Positions 18,692 to 26,334 of a DNA stretch of 33,419 nucleotides are shown here, piece by piece. The notes below the pieces were generated by a model, which was not told the origin of the DNA, made no database searches, and saw nothing but the letters and a program-made list of their open reading frames with translations. The translations under genes were made by a program, and so were the position numbers. Location: NCBI GenBank assembly GCA_025363385.1, contig JANYEA010000055.1, positions 1 to 33,419 of the forward strand. Direction: 5' to 3'. Source of the stretch: Bacteroidota bacterium. Lineage in GTDB: Bacteria > Bacteroidota > Bacteroidia > Chitinophagales > Chitinophagaceae. Numbering within the stretch: the stretch's first letter is position 1; every line of letters starts with the position of its first letter.

Positions 18692-20110
18692 ATGAAGAAT
18701 CGTGTAAATAAATTCAAACAGGTTATACTTTTTGTATCAGTATTAGCAATTATTGTTGCTTGTAAAAAAGATAATGTTGCCGTTACATCAAATACAACAG
18801 CAATAACGCCTGTACCCCATACATCTAGTCAGACTTATGCAAAAACGTACTATGTAGGTAATGGAAGTGGTGACTTAACAATTGATGGTATTTCAAGCAT
18901 ATTTTTAGCAAATTCACTCATAGTGATTGCTGCAGGAAACTACCAAACTATATCTGTGAAAAATTTAAATAATGAAACTATTCAAAATGGTAATGCTGCT
19001 GTAATCATGGATGGCTCATCAAATATTAATGCTGGCCTCAATTTTACCAACTGCTCAAATCTAACTATTACCAGAAATCCAGCTATTACAGATTCTTATC
19101 CTTTTGGTTTTATTTGCCAGAATAATAAGTATCGACCAACAACCATTTTTGGAGTAAATAAAAATATCGTGTTCGAATATTTGTCTTATCAAAATATTGG
19201 TGATTATACAATTACTATATCTGATAATACCCTCAAAGTATGGGATGGTACAGATGCTGGATTACAAGGCATAAATTTGAAGTTCAATTATTGCAAATTT
19301 GATAATTGTAATGGCGTTGTTTTTAATATTGATGGCGCTGTATCTAGGTCAAGTGTAACTGGTTTACAAAAGCAATTTGAAGTTGGTTTTTGTTCATTTT
19401 TGAATTGCAATAGTGGGGACCTTTGTTTTGCTGGAGCTGTTGACAAGTATAGCGTTCATGATAATTATTTTAACAATATCAATAGCACTAATAATAATGA
19501 TAATGGATTATTTCATATGGTAGGGAATGGCGATTTCTATCAAAACTATGCGGTAAATTATCAAGGCCACTTAATAAGAATGTGGACGATCAGTTTTGGT
19601 AATACGCCAGAAAATTGTCTGGTATATAATAATATCAGTTTTGGTTCTAGAAAATATAGTCCGTTCGAATGGCAGTCTACAGAAGGGTTGAATGTTGTGG
19701 TAGCACCCAATACAACTTTCTGTAACATCAAAATAAATAATAATACAGCTGGTAATTTGAACACTTCACAAACAACCAGTTTTGATGCATGCTTGGTAGA
19801 TAATTATTCTATGCCTGCAGGTTCAACACAAGAAGTATATAACAATTTATTGTACAATACTTTTGCTGGAAGCGGAAAGGGCAATAGATTTTTTCAATGG
19901 TCATCCAGCGCCGACGAAGTGTTGCTAACAACATTTGGGAACAAGTATTTTTCTTCAGCAAAAAATGCTGGTTTTGAAGAAGCAAACCTTGTTTTAACAA
20001 CAAGTTCACAAGCAAAAAATGCAGGCGTTTCAGGCCATTTGATTAAGTCGTTAGATTTTCATCAATTACCCTTTAATACTTCAAACCCTAGTATTGGTGC
20101 AGTTCAATAA
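18692..20110 (+). CDS. Lipoprotein with predicted right-handed beta-helix
   Basis: A 472-residue surface or periplasmic lipoprotein. The signal peptide ends in the lipobox IIVAC with Cys24, followed by KKDN and a Thr/Ser-rich linker (about 25-50). The body repeats short strand-turn units with Asn ladders (NFTNCSNLTITRN, FNYCKFDNCNGVVFNIDG, CSFLNCNSGDLCFAG, YSVHDNYFNNINSTNNND). This is the pattern of parallel beta-helix (pectate-lyase-like) proteins, and it ends with NTSNPSIGAVQ, a common terminus in that group. I do not recognise catalytic residues, so binding or cleavage of a polysaccharide is only possible, not shown. The 285-bp gap before it has no clear TAnnTTTG box; I see nothing else there. 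It converges on the GMC oxidoreductase gene with 17 bases between stops. Confidence 0.72.
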   Translation: MKNRVNKFKQVILFVSVLAIIVACKKDNVAVTSNTTAITPVPHTSSQTYAKTYYVGNGSGDLTIDGISSIFLANSLIVIAAGNYQTISVKNLNNETIQNGNAAVIMDGSSNINAGLNFTNCSNLTITRNPAITDSYPFGFICQNNKYRPTTIFGVNKNIVFEYLSYQNIGDYTITISDNTLKVWDGTDAGLQGINLKFNYCKFDNCNGVVFNIDGAVSRSSVTGLQKQFEVGFCSFLNCNSGDLCFAGAVDKYSVHDNYFNNINSTNNNDNGLFHMVGNGDFYQNYAVNYQGHLIRMWTISFGNTPENCLVYNNISFGSRKYSPFEWQSTEGLNVVVAPNTTFCNIKINNNTAGNLNTSQTTSFDACLVDNYSMPAGSTQEVYNNLLYNTFAGSGKGNRFFQWSSSADEVLLTTFGNKYFSSAKNAGFEEANLVLTTSSQAKNAGVSGHLIKSLDFHQLPFNTSNPSIGAVQ

Positions 20111-20123
20111 TTCTATTACAGCT

Positions 20124-20145
20124 TGAATTATAAATTCATTTTTTT
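20124..20145 (+). terminator. Weak hairpin plus T-run after the beta-helix lipoprotein gene
   Basis: TGAATT / AATTCA with a 3-base loop followed by seven T. It overlaps the last codons of the convergent GMC gene. The stem is short and AT-rich, so its strength is doubtful. Confidence 0.3.
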
Positions 20146-21801
20146 CAATTCATTAATGGCATAATTACAAGCCCTGGCAGTAAGTGCCATATAAGTTAAG
20201 GAAGGGTTTTGGCAACCAGCAGATACCATACAACTTCCATCGGTGATGAAAACATTTTTTGCTTCATGCATTTGATTGTATTCATTTAGTACTGAGGTTT
20301 TAGGATCGCGGCCCATACGTACAGTACCCATTTCATGAATGGCAGAACCTGGTGGATTTCGAAAATCAAATACTTTGATATTTTTCATACCTGTTTTCTC
20401 CATCATTTCAATTGATGATTGAATACCATCTTTTCTCATAGCATTTTCATTTTCTCCATAGTCCATTGAAATGCGAATAATGGGTTGAGACCATTGATCT
20501 ACTTTTTCTTTATCCAGCGTGATGCCGTTTTTTTCGTAAGGAAGTGTTTCTCCATAAGTACCCAAAGTCATTTGCCATGGACCTGGATTGCTAAGTTTTT
20601 GTTTTAATGAAACACCAAATTCTTCTTCGGGAGCATTTACGTCGCTCCAAGTAAGTCTTTCGCCTACACCTTGAAATCCATAGCCCCTTACAAAATCTTT
20701 GCGCATTGTTTGTGGGCTGATATTGCGGAAACGCGGAACATAAATACCTGATGGTCTTCTGCCGTAATAATATTTGTCTTTCAAACCTTCATGCTCTCCA
20801 GTTGCACCTGAAAAAGTAAAATGATCCATGAGGTTCCTACCAACCTGACCACTTGAATTACCTAAACCATTCGGAAATCTCTTGGAAACAGATTTTAAAA
20901 GAATACCGGCAGTTGCAATTGTGGAAGCATTGATGAAAATAATTTTCGAAAAATATTCAGTTACTTTTTTTGTTTGTGCATCCATTACCCTAACGCCGGT
21001 TACTTTGCTTTTAATTTCATCATAAATAATTTCTGTTACTAATGAGTTGGGTAATAATGTAAGATTTCCTGTGATTGCTGCTGCAGGTAATGTAGATGCG
21101 TTACTACTGAAATAGCCTCCAAATGGACATCCTCGATCGCAGAGATTTCTTAATTGGCAAGGCCCTCTTCCATTCCAACCCCTTGTTAAATTTGCCACTC
21201 GAGCAATTGTTACCACTCGATCGTTATATTGTTTTTTTACTTTTTGTGCAAAATCATTTTCAACACAATTCAATTCTAAAGGAGGCAAGAATTTACCATC
21301 AGGTAATTGATGTAAGCCTTCAGATTGACCACTCACTCCAATATAATTTTCTACATAATCATACCAGGGAGCAATGTCTTTATATCTAATAGGCCAATCC
21401 ACTCCATAACCATCTTTTGCATTCGCTTCAAAATCAAGATCACTCATGCGGTAACATTGCCTTCCCCAAGTCAGGGATCTACCCCCTACCTGATACCCCC
21501 GAATCCACGCAAATGGCTTATCCTGTATGTAAGGATGTTCTTTATCACTAACAAAAAAATGTTTATTTCCCTCAGTAAAAGTTTTACTGGCTACCGGGCT
21601 TTCTACTTTTTCTTTTTCTGTATTTTTTAAATGATGTGGGAAATCCCAGGGATTCATAAATGCTGAGGGATAGTCTTTGATGTGCTCTACATTTGGTCCA
21701 CGTTCAAGCACCAGCGTTTTAAGTCCGTTTTCACAAAGTTCCTTTGCAGCCCATCCACCGCTAATTCCAGAACCCACAACAATTGCATCGTATGTTTGCA
21801 T
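20128..21801 (-). CDS. GMC-type flavoprotein, gluconate 2-dehydrogenase-like large subunit
   Basis: A 557-residue FAD-dependent dehydrogenase that would oxidise a sugar, polyol or glycoside and pass electrons to a cytochrome. The N-terminus has the FAD Rossmann motif VVGSGISGG (8-16) with the acidic end LERG (32-35). A Cys-containing segment CDRGCPFGGYFSSN lies near the middle. The C-terminal GMC active-site pair is His489 in AIHEMGTVRMG and Asn532 in CQNPSLTYMALTARA. It has no signal peptide of its own, as expected for a large subunit that is carried out by a Tat-tagged partner. That partner, a subunit-3 protein, is encoded 17 bases upstream. A second, related GMC gene lies at the right end of the window. 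Glycoside 3-dehydrogenases share this architecture with gluconate and fructose dehydrogenases; sequence alone does not separate them. Confidence 0.9.
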   Translation of the reverse strand: MQTYDAIVVGSGISGGWAAKELCENGLKTLVLERGPNVEHIKDYPSAFMNPWDFPHHLKNTEKEKVESPVASKTFTEGNKHFFVSDKEHPYIQDKPFAWIRGYQVGGRSLTWGRQCYRMSDLDFEANAKDGYGVDWPIRYKDIAPWYDYVENYIGVSGQSEGLHQLPDGKFLPPLELNCVENDFAQKVKKQYNDRVVTIARVANLTRGWNGRGPCQLRNLCDRGCPFGGYFSSNASTLPAAAITGNLTLLPNSLVTEIIYDEIKSKVTGVRVMDAQTKKVTEYFSKIIFINASTIATAGILLKSVSKRFPNGLGNSSGQVGRNLMDHFTFSGATGEHEGLKDKYYYGRRPSGIYVPRFRNISPQTMRKDFVRGYGFQGVGERLTWSDVNAPEEEFGVSLKQKLSNPGPWQMTLGTYGETLPYEKNGITLDKEKVDQWSQPIIRISMDYGENENAMRKDGIQSSIEMMEKTGMKNIKVFDFRNPPGSAIHEMGTVRMGRDPKTSVLNEYNQMHEAKNVFITDGSCMVSAGCQNPSLTYMALTARACNYAINELKKMNL

Positions 21802-21818
21802 GATTAGTATTCAATTTT

Positions 21819-22397
21819 TTAACTGGTTGCCCAAGTTTTTTGATTTTTTTCAAGAAAAATACATCCATTATATCTTCCTGGAATTAACACATAAGACAAA
21901 CCCTGTGTTGCTCCCAGTTCAGAAGTACAATAGCCATATGTTGTATATTCTGAAAGGGTCGAATAAAACGACTTTCCAAGAAATTTGTTTTGAACTTTTC
22001 CAATAATTCCCTTAAATGGTTTGCCTGATTTTTGAAAATGACGAAGTACAATCGATTGTTCTTCAGAGGAGCAGTCTAAATAACTTTTATTAAATTGAGA
22101 GGAAGAATGATTAATTAATTCCTTTAATCCTTCAATAAACCTATTTTGTGAAGGTCTTGGTGTGCATTCTTTTAATAATGTAATAATGATTTCTCCAACC
22201 CCTGCTTCTTTTGCGCCAGGAGTATCTGTTTTAGGTATAATGGTTTCTGCTAAAGCTTCTATTAATTGTTTTTGCTTGTTAATAAAATCAATGTCAGGTT
22301 TTTTAAACCATTGATAGCCTTTATAAGATGATACAACTATTGTGGCTCCACCTGTTAGTAAAATGATATTGCCAATTGCTTTTCGCCTATTCATCAA
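21819..22397 (-). CDS. Gluconate 2-dehydrogenase subunit 3 family protein (Tat-exported small subunit)
   Basis: A 192-residue small subunit that by family helps fold and carry the GMC flavoprotein across the inner membrane. It begins MMNRRKAIGNIILLTGGATI, a twin-arginine type signal (R4, R5) followed by a hydrophobic stretch. Directly after it comes the family core LIEALAETIIPKTDTPGAKEAGV (residues about 45-67; the TDTPGA is characteristic). The gene is first in a leftward operon with the GMC gene, 17 bases apart, an arrangement typical of periplasmic sugar dehydrogenases. The usual third component, a cytochrome c, is not in the operon, but a mono-heme cytochrome c is encoded about 4 kb to the right. 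The second Met may be the real start. Confidence 0.87.
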   Translation of the reverse strand: MMNRRKAIGNIILLTGGATIVVSSYKGYQWFKKPDIDFINKQKQLIEALAETIIPKTDTPGAKEAGVGEIIITLLKECTPRPSQNRFIEGLKELINHSSSQFNKSYLDCSSEEQSIVLRHFQKSGKPFKGIIGKVQNKFLGKSFYSTLSEYTTYGYCTSELGATQGLSYVLIPGRYNGCIFLEKNQKTWATS

Positions 22398-22537
22398 TAT
22401 AGTTTTTATAAAAATCGAAATTAACTGATAAATTGAAAAATACTTAATTTATCGCATTATGATTTAATTATTACTGTTCGTAAACAAAGTATCACTTAAC
22501 TTATTCTATAAGGCAATCAATAATCGGTAAGTTTCTC

Positions 22538-22545
22538 TATTTTTG
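22538..22545 (+). promoter_or_regulatory. Promoter -7 motif TATTTTTG, five bases before the start codon
   Basis: TATTTTTG fits TAnnTTTG and ends only five bases before the ATG of the DUF5916 gene at 22551. As at the polyprenyl synthase, this implies a leaderless or very short-leader mRNA. Confidence 0.5.
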
Positions 22546-22550
22546 CAGGC

Positions 22551-24776
22551 ATGAAATTTTTCTTTTCCTTTTTCTTTATGATACTACTTACAACAGTAAG
22601 TAAAGCCCAAAACATGACTGTAGAAAGTTTTCAGAAAAACTTTCAGATACATATTGCACCCACAACTTCGCCAATAAAAGTAGATGGAATATTAGACGAT
22701 AGTATCTGGTCTGTTGCAGAAAAAAAGACTGATTTCTTTTTAAAATTTCCTACTGATGAAGGAAGACCTAAAAGAAAGACGGTTGTTCAAATCTCTTATG
22801 ACGACAAATACTTATACCTAGCATATACTTGTTATGATTCCGGAAAAAGCCAGATACAGAGCCTAAAAAGAGACGTTGGGCACATTGATAATGATGGTGT
22901 TGGTTTTATTGTAGACCCTTTGAATAGCAGAACTACGGGTTTTTTCTTTGTAGTTAATTCTATGAATGCACAATCGGAAGATCAGATAAGTGCCAATCAG
23001 GATAATGAATTAACCTGGAGCTGGAATAATAAGTGGTTTTCTGGTACCCATCATTATGATGATCGATGGACTGCAGAAATGGCGATTCCTTTTAAAACCT
23101 TACGATATCCACCTGGAAGTACTTTATGGGGTGCCAATTTCTTAAGGGTCGACATGAAGAATAATGAATATTCAGGATGGACGCATGTGCCAACCAATTT
23201 CAAGATCTATAATATGGCATTTACTGGATCTTTAATATGGGATAAACCACCACCAAGTGCAGGAAAAAATAGGGTAGTTATTCCATACATCAGTGGAAAT
23301 GTACAGGGAGATCAAGAGAATGCTGTTAAAACTAATGCTGGATTTAATGCCGGATTAGACAGTAAAATTGCTTTGAATTCTTCTTTGAATTTAGACCTCA
23401 CTATTAATCCAGATTTTTCGCAGGTTGAGGTAGACCAGCAGGTAACCAACTTAACCAGGTTTAATATTTTCCTCCCAGAAAAGAGATCTTTCTTTTTAGA
23501 AAATTCAGACATTTTTGGAGAATACGGGATTCCTGGTTTTATGACTCCTTTCTATTCAAGGAAAATAGGGCTAGATTCTAATAATAACCCTATTCCCATC
23601 ATTGGTGGTGCAAGGCTTTCTGGAAGTATCAATAAAACTACCAGAATTGGGATCATGGATATTCAAACAGGAGCAAAGGGAAATTATTCTCCAGAAAATT
23701 ATGCGGCTGTTTCTGTTTTTAAAAATCTGTTCGGACGCTCTTCTGTTAAAGGATATTTTTTAGATCGTGAGAATTTTCAATCTGATGCTCAGAAAAAACA
23801 AAACCCTTTGAATGCTTATGGAAGAAATGCCGGATTAACATTCGAGTTTGGAAGTTTAAACGGAAAATGGAATGCATGGTATGCTTATCATTTGTCTATG
23901 AAACCAGGTATTAAAGTAGATAACATTTTTCAGGAAACCGGCTTTTCTTATGGCGGAAAAAATCTTTCTGTGATGGTTGATTTGGTATCCATGGGTACTA
24001 ATTATTACACAGATATGGGGTATGTTCAAAGGATCTTAAATTATGATGCTTTGCGTGATACTTCAATACGAGTTGGTTTTAAGCATTCATTTACAAATAT
24101 TACTTACCGAACTTATCCAACAAATAGCAGACTAGGAAGGGTAACTTATAAATTGGAGAACTACTTAGTTTTAAATCCAGAGAATTCATTTAATGAAAAT
24201 AGTTTAAATCTAGGGGTTCAATCAGAATATAAAAATACTTCGATGTATAAAATTCAATTAAATCATAATGAATTGAATTTATTATATCCTATTTCTTTTA
24301 CAGGTAAAACACCAATTCCCGCTCAAAATTATCGGTACTCTAATTTGGTGTTTAATTATTTTTCAGATACCAGAAAGATCCTTGGGTACACTTTTGGAAT
24401 TACTGCTGGTCAGTTTTATAATGGAACCATCCAGTCACTTACTGCAAGTATCATTTATAGAAGCAGGCCACATTTTAACCTGATTTTGCAATCGGAATAC
24501 GATAAACTCATTTTTCCCGATTCATATGGGCATACAGAGTTATTATTGTTATCGCCTAAAATAGAATATAGTTTTAGTACAAAAACTTCTTGGACAACTT
24601 TTCTTCAGTATAACACACAAGAAAATAATTTCAATATTAATAGTAGATTCCAATATCGCTTTAAACCAATGAGCGACCTCTATGTGGTATTCACTGATAA
24701 TTATTTTACTACTCCATTTATGTTAAATAAGAATAAGGCAATTGTGTTTAAACTGAACTATTGGTTGAACCTTTAA
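22551..24776 (+). CDS. DUF5916 / CBM9-like domain outer-membrane-type protein
   Basis: A 741-residue exported protein and the second DUF5916 member in the window. The signal peptide is MKFFFSFFFMILLTTVSKAQ. The CBM9-like domain spans about 35-220 (SPIKVDGILDDSIWSVA, YDDKYLYLAYTCYD, DNDGVGFIVDP, WTAEMAIPFKTLRY). The hinge LDLTINPDFSQVEVDQQVTN corresponds to the same place in the 15941-18406 protein. The remaining 430 residues look like a beta-barrel and end in an aromatic strand (VFKLNYWLNL) typical of outer-membrane proteins. It is divergent from the GMC operon, sharing a 153-bp regulatory gap, so co-regulation is possible. Function is not established for the family. Confidence 0.88.
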   Translation: MKFFFSFFFMILLTTVSKAQNMTVESFQKNFQIHIAPTTSPIKVDGILDDSIWSVAEKKTDFFLKFPTDEGRPKRKTVVQISYDDKYLYLAYTCYDSGKSQIQSLKRDVGHIDNDGVGFIVDPLNSRTTGFFFVVNSMNAQSEDQISANQDNELTWSWNNKWFSGTHHYDDRWTAEMAIPFKTLRYPPGSTLWGANFLRVDMKNNEYSGWTHVPTNFKIYNMAFTGSLIWDKPPPSAGKNRVVIPYISGNVQGDQENAVKTNAGFNAGLDSKIALNSSLNLDLTINPDFSQVEVDQQVTNLTRFNIFLPEKRSFFLENSDIFGEYGIPGFMTPFYSRKIGLDSNNNPIPIIGGARLSGSINKTTRIGIMDIQTGAKGNYSPENYAAVSVFKNLFGRSSVKGYFLDRENFQSDAQKKQNPLNAYGRNAGLTFEFGSLNGKWNAWYAYHLSMKPGIKVDNIFQETGFSYGGKNLSVMVDLVSMGTNYYTDMGYVQRILNYDALRDTSIRVGFKHSFTNITYRTYPTNSRLGRVTYKLENYLVLNPENSFNENSLNLGVQSEYKNTSMYKIQLNHNELNLLYPISFTGKTPIPAQNYRYSNLVFNYFSDTRKILGYTFGITAGQFYNGTIQSLTASIIYRSRPHFNLILQSEYDKLIFPDSYGHTELLLLSPKIEYSFSTKTSWTTFLQYNTQENNFNINSRFQYRFKPMSDLYVVFTDNYFTTPFMLNKNKAIVFKLNYWLNL

Positions 24777-24862
24777 CAGGGAAGTTTTCTGATAATTGCT
24801 AAAATGATAATAATCATAGTTTAATCAAAAAATCTATTGTAGCTTTTACTCAAATAGACTGT

Positions 24863-24940
24863 ATGCCGTTTATTATTTATTTTGAAGTATTGGGAATCAA
24901 TAAAAATGCCAGCGAAGATGACATTAAGAAAGCGTATTAA
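24863..24940 (+). pseudogene. Degenerate N-terminal scrap of a DnaJ-type J domain
   Basis: Inside the 248-bp gap before the MgtC-like gene, a 25-codon stretch reads MPFIIYFEVLGINKNASEDD then IKKAY and stops at TAA. This is the start of a J domain (helix I and the beginning of helix II, normally D-Y-Y-x-V-L-G-v-x-x-x-A-s-x-x-x-I-K-k-A-Y-R). After the stop, only RNAISN remains before another stop, and the HPD motif that stimulates Hsp70 is gone. A relic of a J-domain gene is the simplest reading. The rest of the gap shows nothing I can name. Confidence 0.65.
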
Positions 24941-25024
24941 AGAAATGCAATTTCAAATTAAACTATTAGGAAATATGCTTAGTTTGTATGAAGAAAATAC
25001 ATAGTTGCATCAAATAACTACTTC

Positions 25025-25663
25025 ATGCAAATTGACTACGAAATATTATTACGCTTTTTCTTTGCTGCTTTATGGGGTGGCATTGTAGGAGCAGAAAGGC
25101 AGTATAGAAGTAAATCTGCAGGTTTCAGAACCATGATCATGATTTCCATTGGGGCCTGTTTTTTCACCATGATGTCTATGTTAATAGGATCGCCTGCCAG
25201 TCATGATAGAATAGCCTCGAATATTGTTACAGGAATCGGTTTTTTAGGAGCAGGTGTGATTTTCCGTGGAGAAAATCGAATCAATGGAATTACCACTGCC
25301 GCAACAATTTGGGCTGTAGCAGCTATTGGTATGGGTATTGGTGCTGGCTTTTATTTCGCTGCAAGCTGTGCATCCATTTTAATATTTTTAATTCTTGCTG
25401 TACTCCCATTTTTAGAAAACTATATTGAGTTCTTGAATTTGGCTAGAACTTATTCTATTACTCTACCATATTCTGAAAACCTCTCTGATTATTACGAGAA
25501 AAAACTAAAAGCAAACAAACTTAAATTCAGGATTGTAAAACATGTGAAGAAAGACGGTGAATTAATGCTGGTTTGGGAAACACAAGGACATGCAAAAAAT
25601 CATGCTGCTTTCATTGCAAAAATGCTGAAAGAAGATTCTATCAATAAATTTGAATATTATTAA
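25025..25663 (+). CDS. MgtC/SapB family membrane protein
   Basis: A 212-residue inner-membrane protein. The first about 135 residues hold roughly four to five hydrophobic spans with the family signatures GGIVGAERQYRSKSAGFRT (18-36) and NIVTGIGFLGAGVIFRGENR (66-85). The soluble C-terminal domain (about 140-212) is ACT-like in length. The charged residues in the GAER/GFRT loop are the conserved part of the MgtC family, linked to magnesium limitation and virulence in some bacteria and of unclear transport role in others. There is no partner gene nearby and I see no Mg-responsive leader. It is followed by a strong bidirectional terminator. Confidence 0.92.
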   Translation: MQIDYEILLRFFFAALWGGIVGAERQYRSKSAGFRTMIMISIGACFFTMMSMLIGSPASHDRIASNIVTGIGFLGAGVIFRGENRINGITTAATIWAVAAIGMGIGAGFYFAASCASILIFLILAVLPFLENYIEFLNLARTYSITLPYSENLSDYYEKKLKANKLKFRIVKHVKKDGELMLVWETQGHAKNHAAFIAKMLKEDSINKFEYY

Positions 25664-25696
25664 AAAAAGCGAATCATTTTTCGATTCGCTTTTTTT
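25662..25696. terminator. Bidirectional hairpin terminator
   Basis: A-run plus GCGAATC (25662-25675), a 7-base loop, and GATTCGC plus T-run (25683-25696). It lies between the convergent MgtC-like and cytochrome c genes and is symmetrical enough to serve both. Confidence 0.88.
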
Positions 25697-25715
25697 CTAA
25701 CTTATATTATCGCAT

Positions 25716-26153
25716 TTATTTCTTTTCAAACGTGCGTAGGTAATTAATTAGATCACCCGGACTGCGTGTTTTGCCAAAACTATTTTCAATTACGTCATCG
25801 TTGTCTGGAATTCTATTTTTAAACCCTGGCATATCACGATGACCAAAATAGATTTTATAAAGCAAAGCTCCATCAGTTTGTTTTTGAAATTGAATGGAGG
25901 TAAAGTCTGTTGGAGCCTTACTTAAATGCTGTGCCTTTTTACCATCTCCGTAACCTTTTATACCATGACATGATGTGCAATGTTCAGTATAAATTGCATT
26001 CCCAGCTTTGATAGAAGCTTCATCAGGTAAAATTGGGTTTTTCATTTTTTCATATTTCTCTGGAACTTTCCAAGGATCTTTTTTGGGTTGTATAAAAGAG
26101 ATAGTTCCAGTAATAAATGATAGGCCAATTATTATTAAAATGAACGTTTTCAT
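25716..26153 (-). CDS. Exported mono-heme cytochrome c
   Basis: A 145-residue class I cytochrome c-like electron carrier. An N-terminal signal or anchor (MKTFILIIIGLSFITGTISF) is followed by heme-binding CTSCH (C59, C62, H63) and a likely distal ligand Met108 in HRDMPGFK. It should work in the periplasm or on the outer face of the inner membrane. It stands alone behind its own promoter and a palindromic operator-like site. Because two GMC dehydrogenases are encoded nearby, it is a natural candidate for their electron acceptor, but it is not in their operons, so that link is inferred. The terminal CBP- or oxidase-type partner is not visible. Confidence 0.9.
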   Translation of the reverse strand: MKTFILIIIGLSFITGTISFIQPKKDPWKVPEKYEKMKNPILPDEASIKAGNAIYTEHCTSCHGIKGYGDGKKAQHLSKAPTDFTSIQFQKQTDGALLYKIYFGHRDMPGFKNRIPDNDDVIENSFGKTRSPGDLINYLRTFEKK

Positions 26154-26162
26154 AAATGATAA

Positions 26163-26192
26163 TTTAGTCGACTGATTAACCAGTCGACTAAA
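26163..26192. promoter_or_regulatory. Palindromic operator upstream of the cytochrome c gene
   Basis: A perfect 12-bp inverted repeat (TTTAGTCGACTG / CAGTCGACTAAA) with a 6-base centre, ending 10 bases before the cytochrome ATG. It overlaps the -7 box on the minus strand. The size and symmetry resemble operators of dimeric TetR-type repressors. No such regulator gene is in the window. Confidence 0.7.
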
Positions 26193-26217
26193 ATTACACT
26201 TCAGTTATCCATACAAA
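26189..26217 (-). promoter_or_regulatory. Promoter of the cytochrome c gene (TTTG, 17 bp, TAATTTTA)
   Basis: Read leftward, TTTG (26217-26214) is followed after 17 bases by TAATTTTA (26196-26189), one mismatch from the Bacteroidota -33/-7 consensus. It is the best-spaced promoter pair in the window, and its -7 half lies within the palindrome. The remaining DNA up to the next gene at 26335 is AT-rich and otherwise featureless. Confidence 0.55.
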
Positions 26218-26334
26218 CATGATAATTATCAGTAATTCTGGCTAAAATATTTAGTGTGAAACCATTGATTAATTTATGTTTAAACTTCAATTAAAATATT
26301 TATAATTATTTATTATTTTTTGGCTAAAATATAG

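Noticed and set aside
26239..26332. Two copies of TGGCTAAAATAT 82 bp apart, as possible recombination scars
   Set aside because: The DNA there is very AT-rich, and a 12-base match with no other structure is weak evidence.
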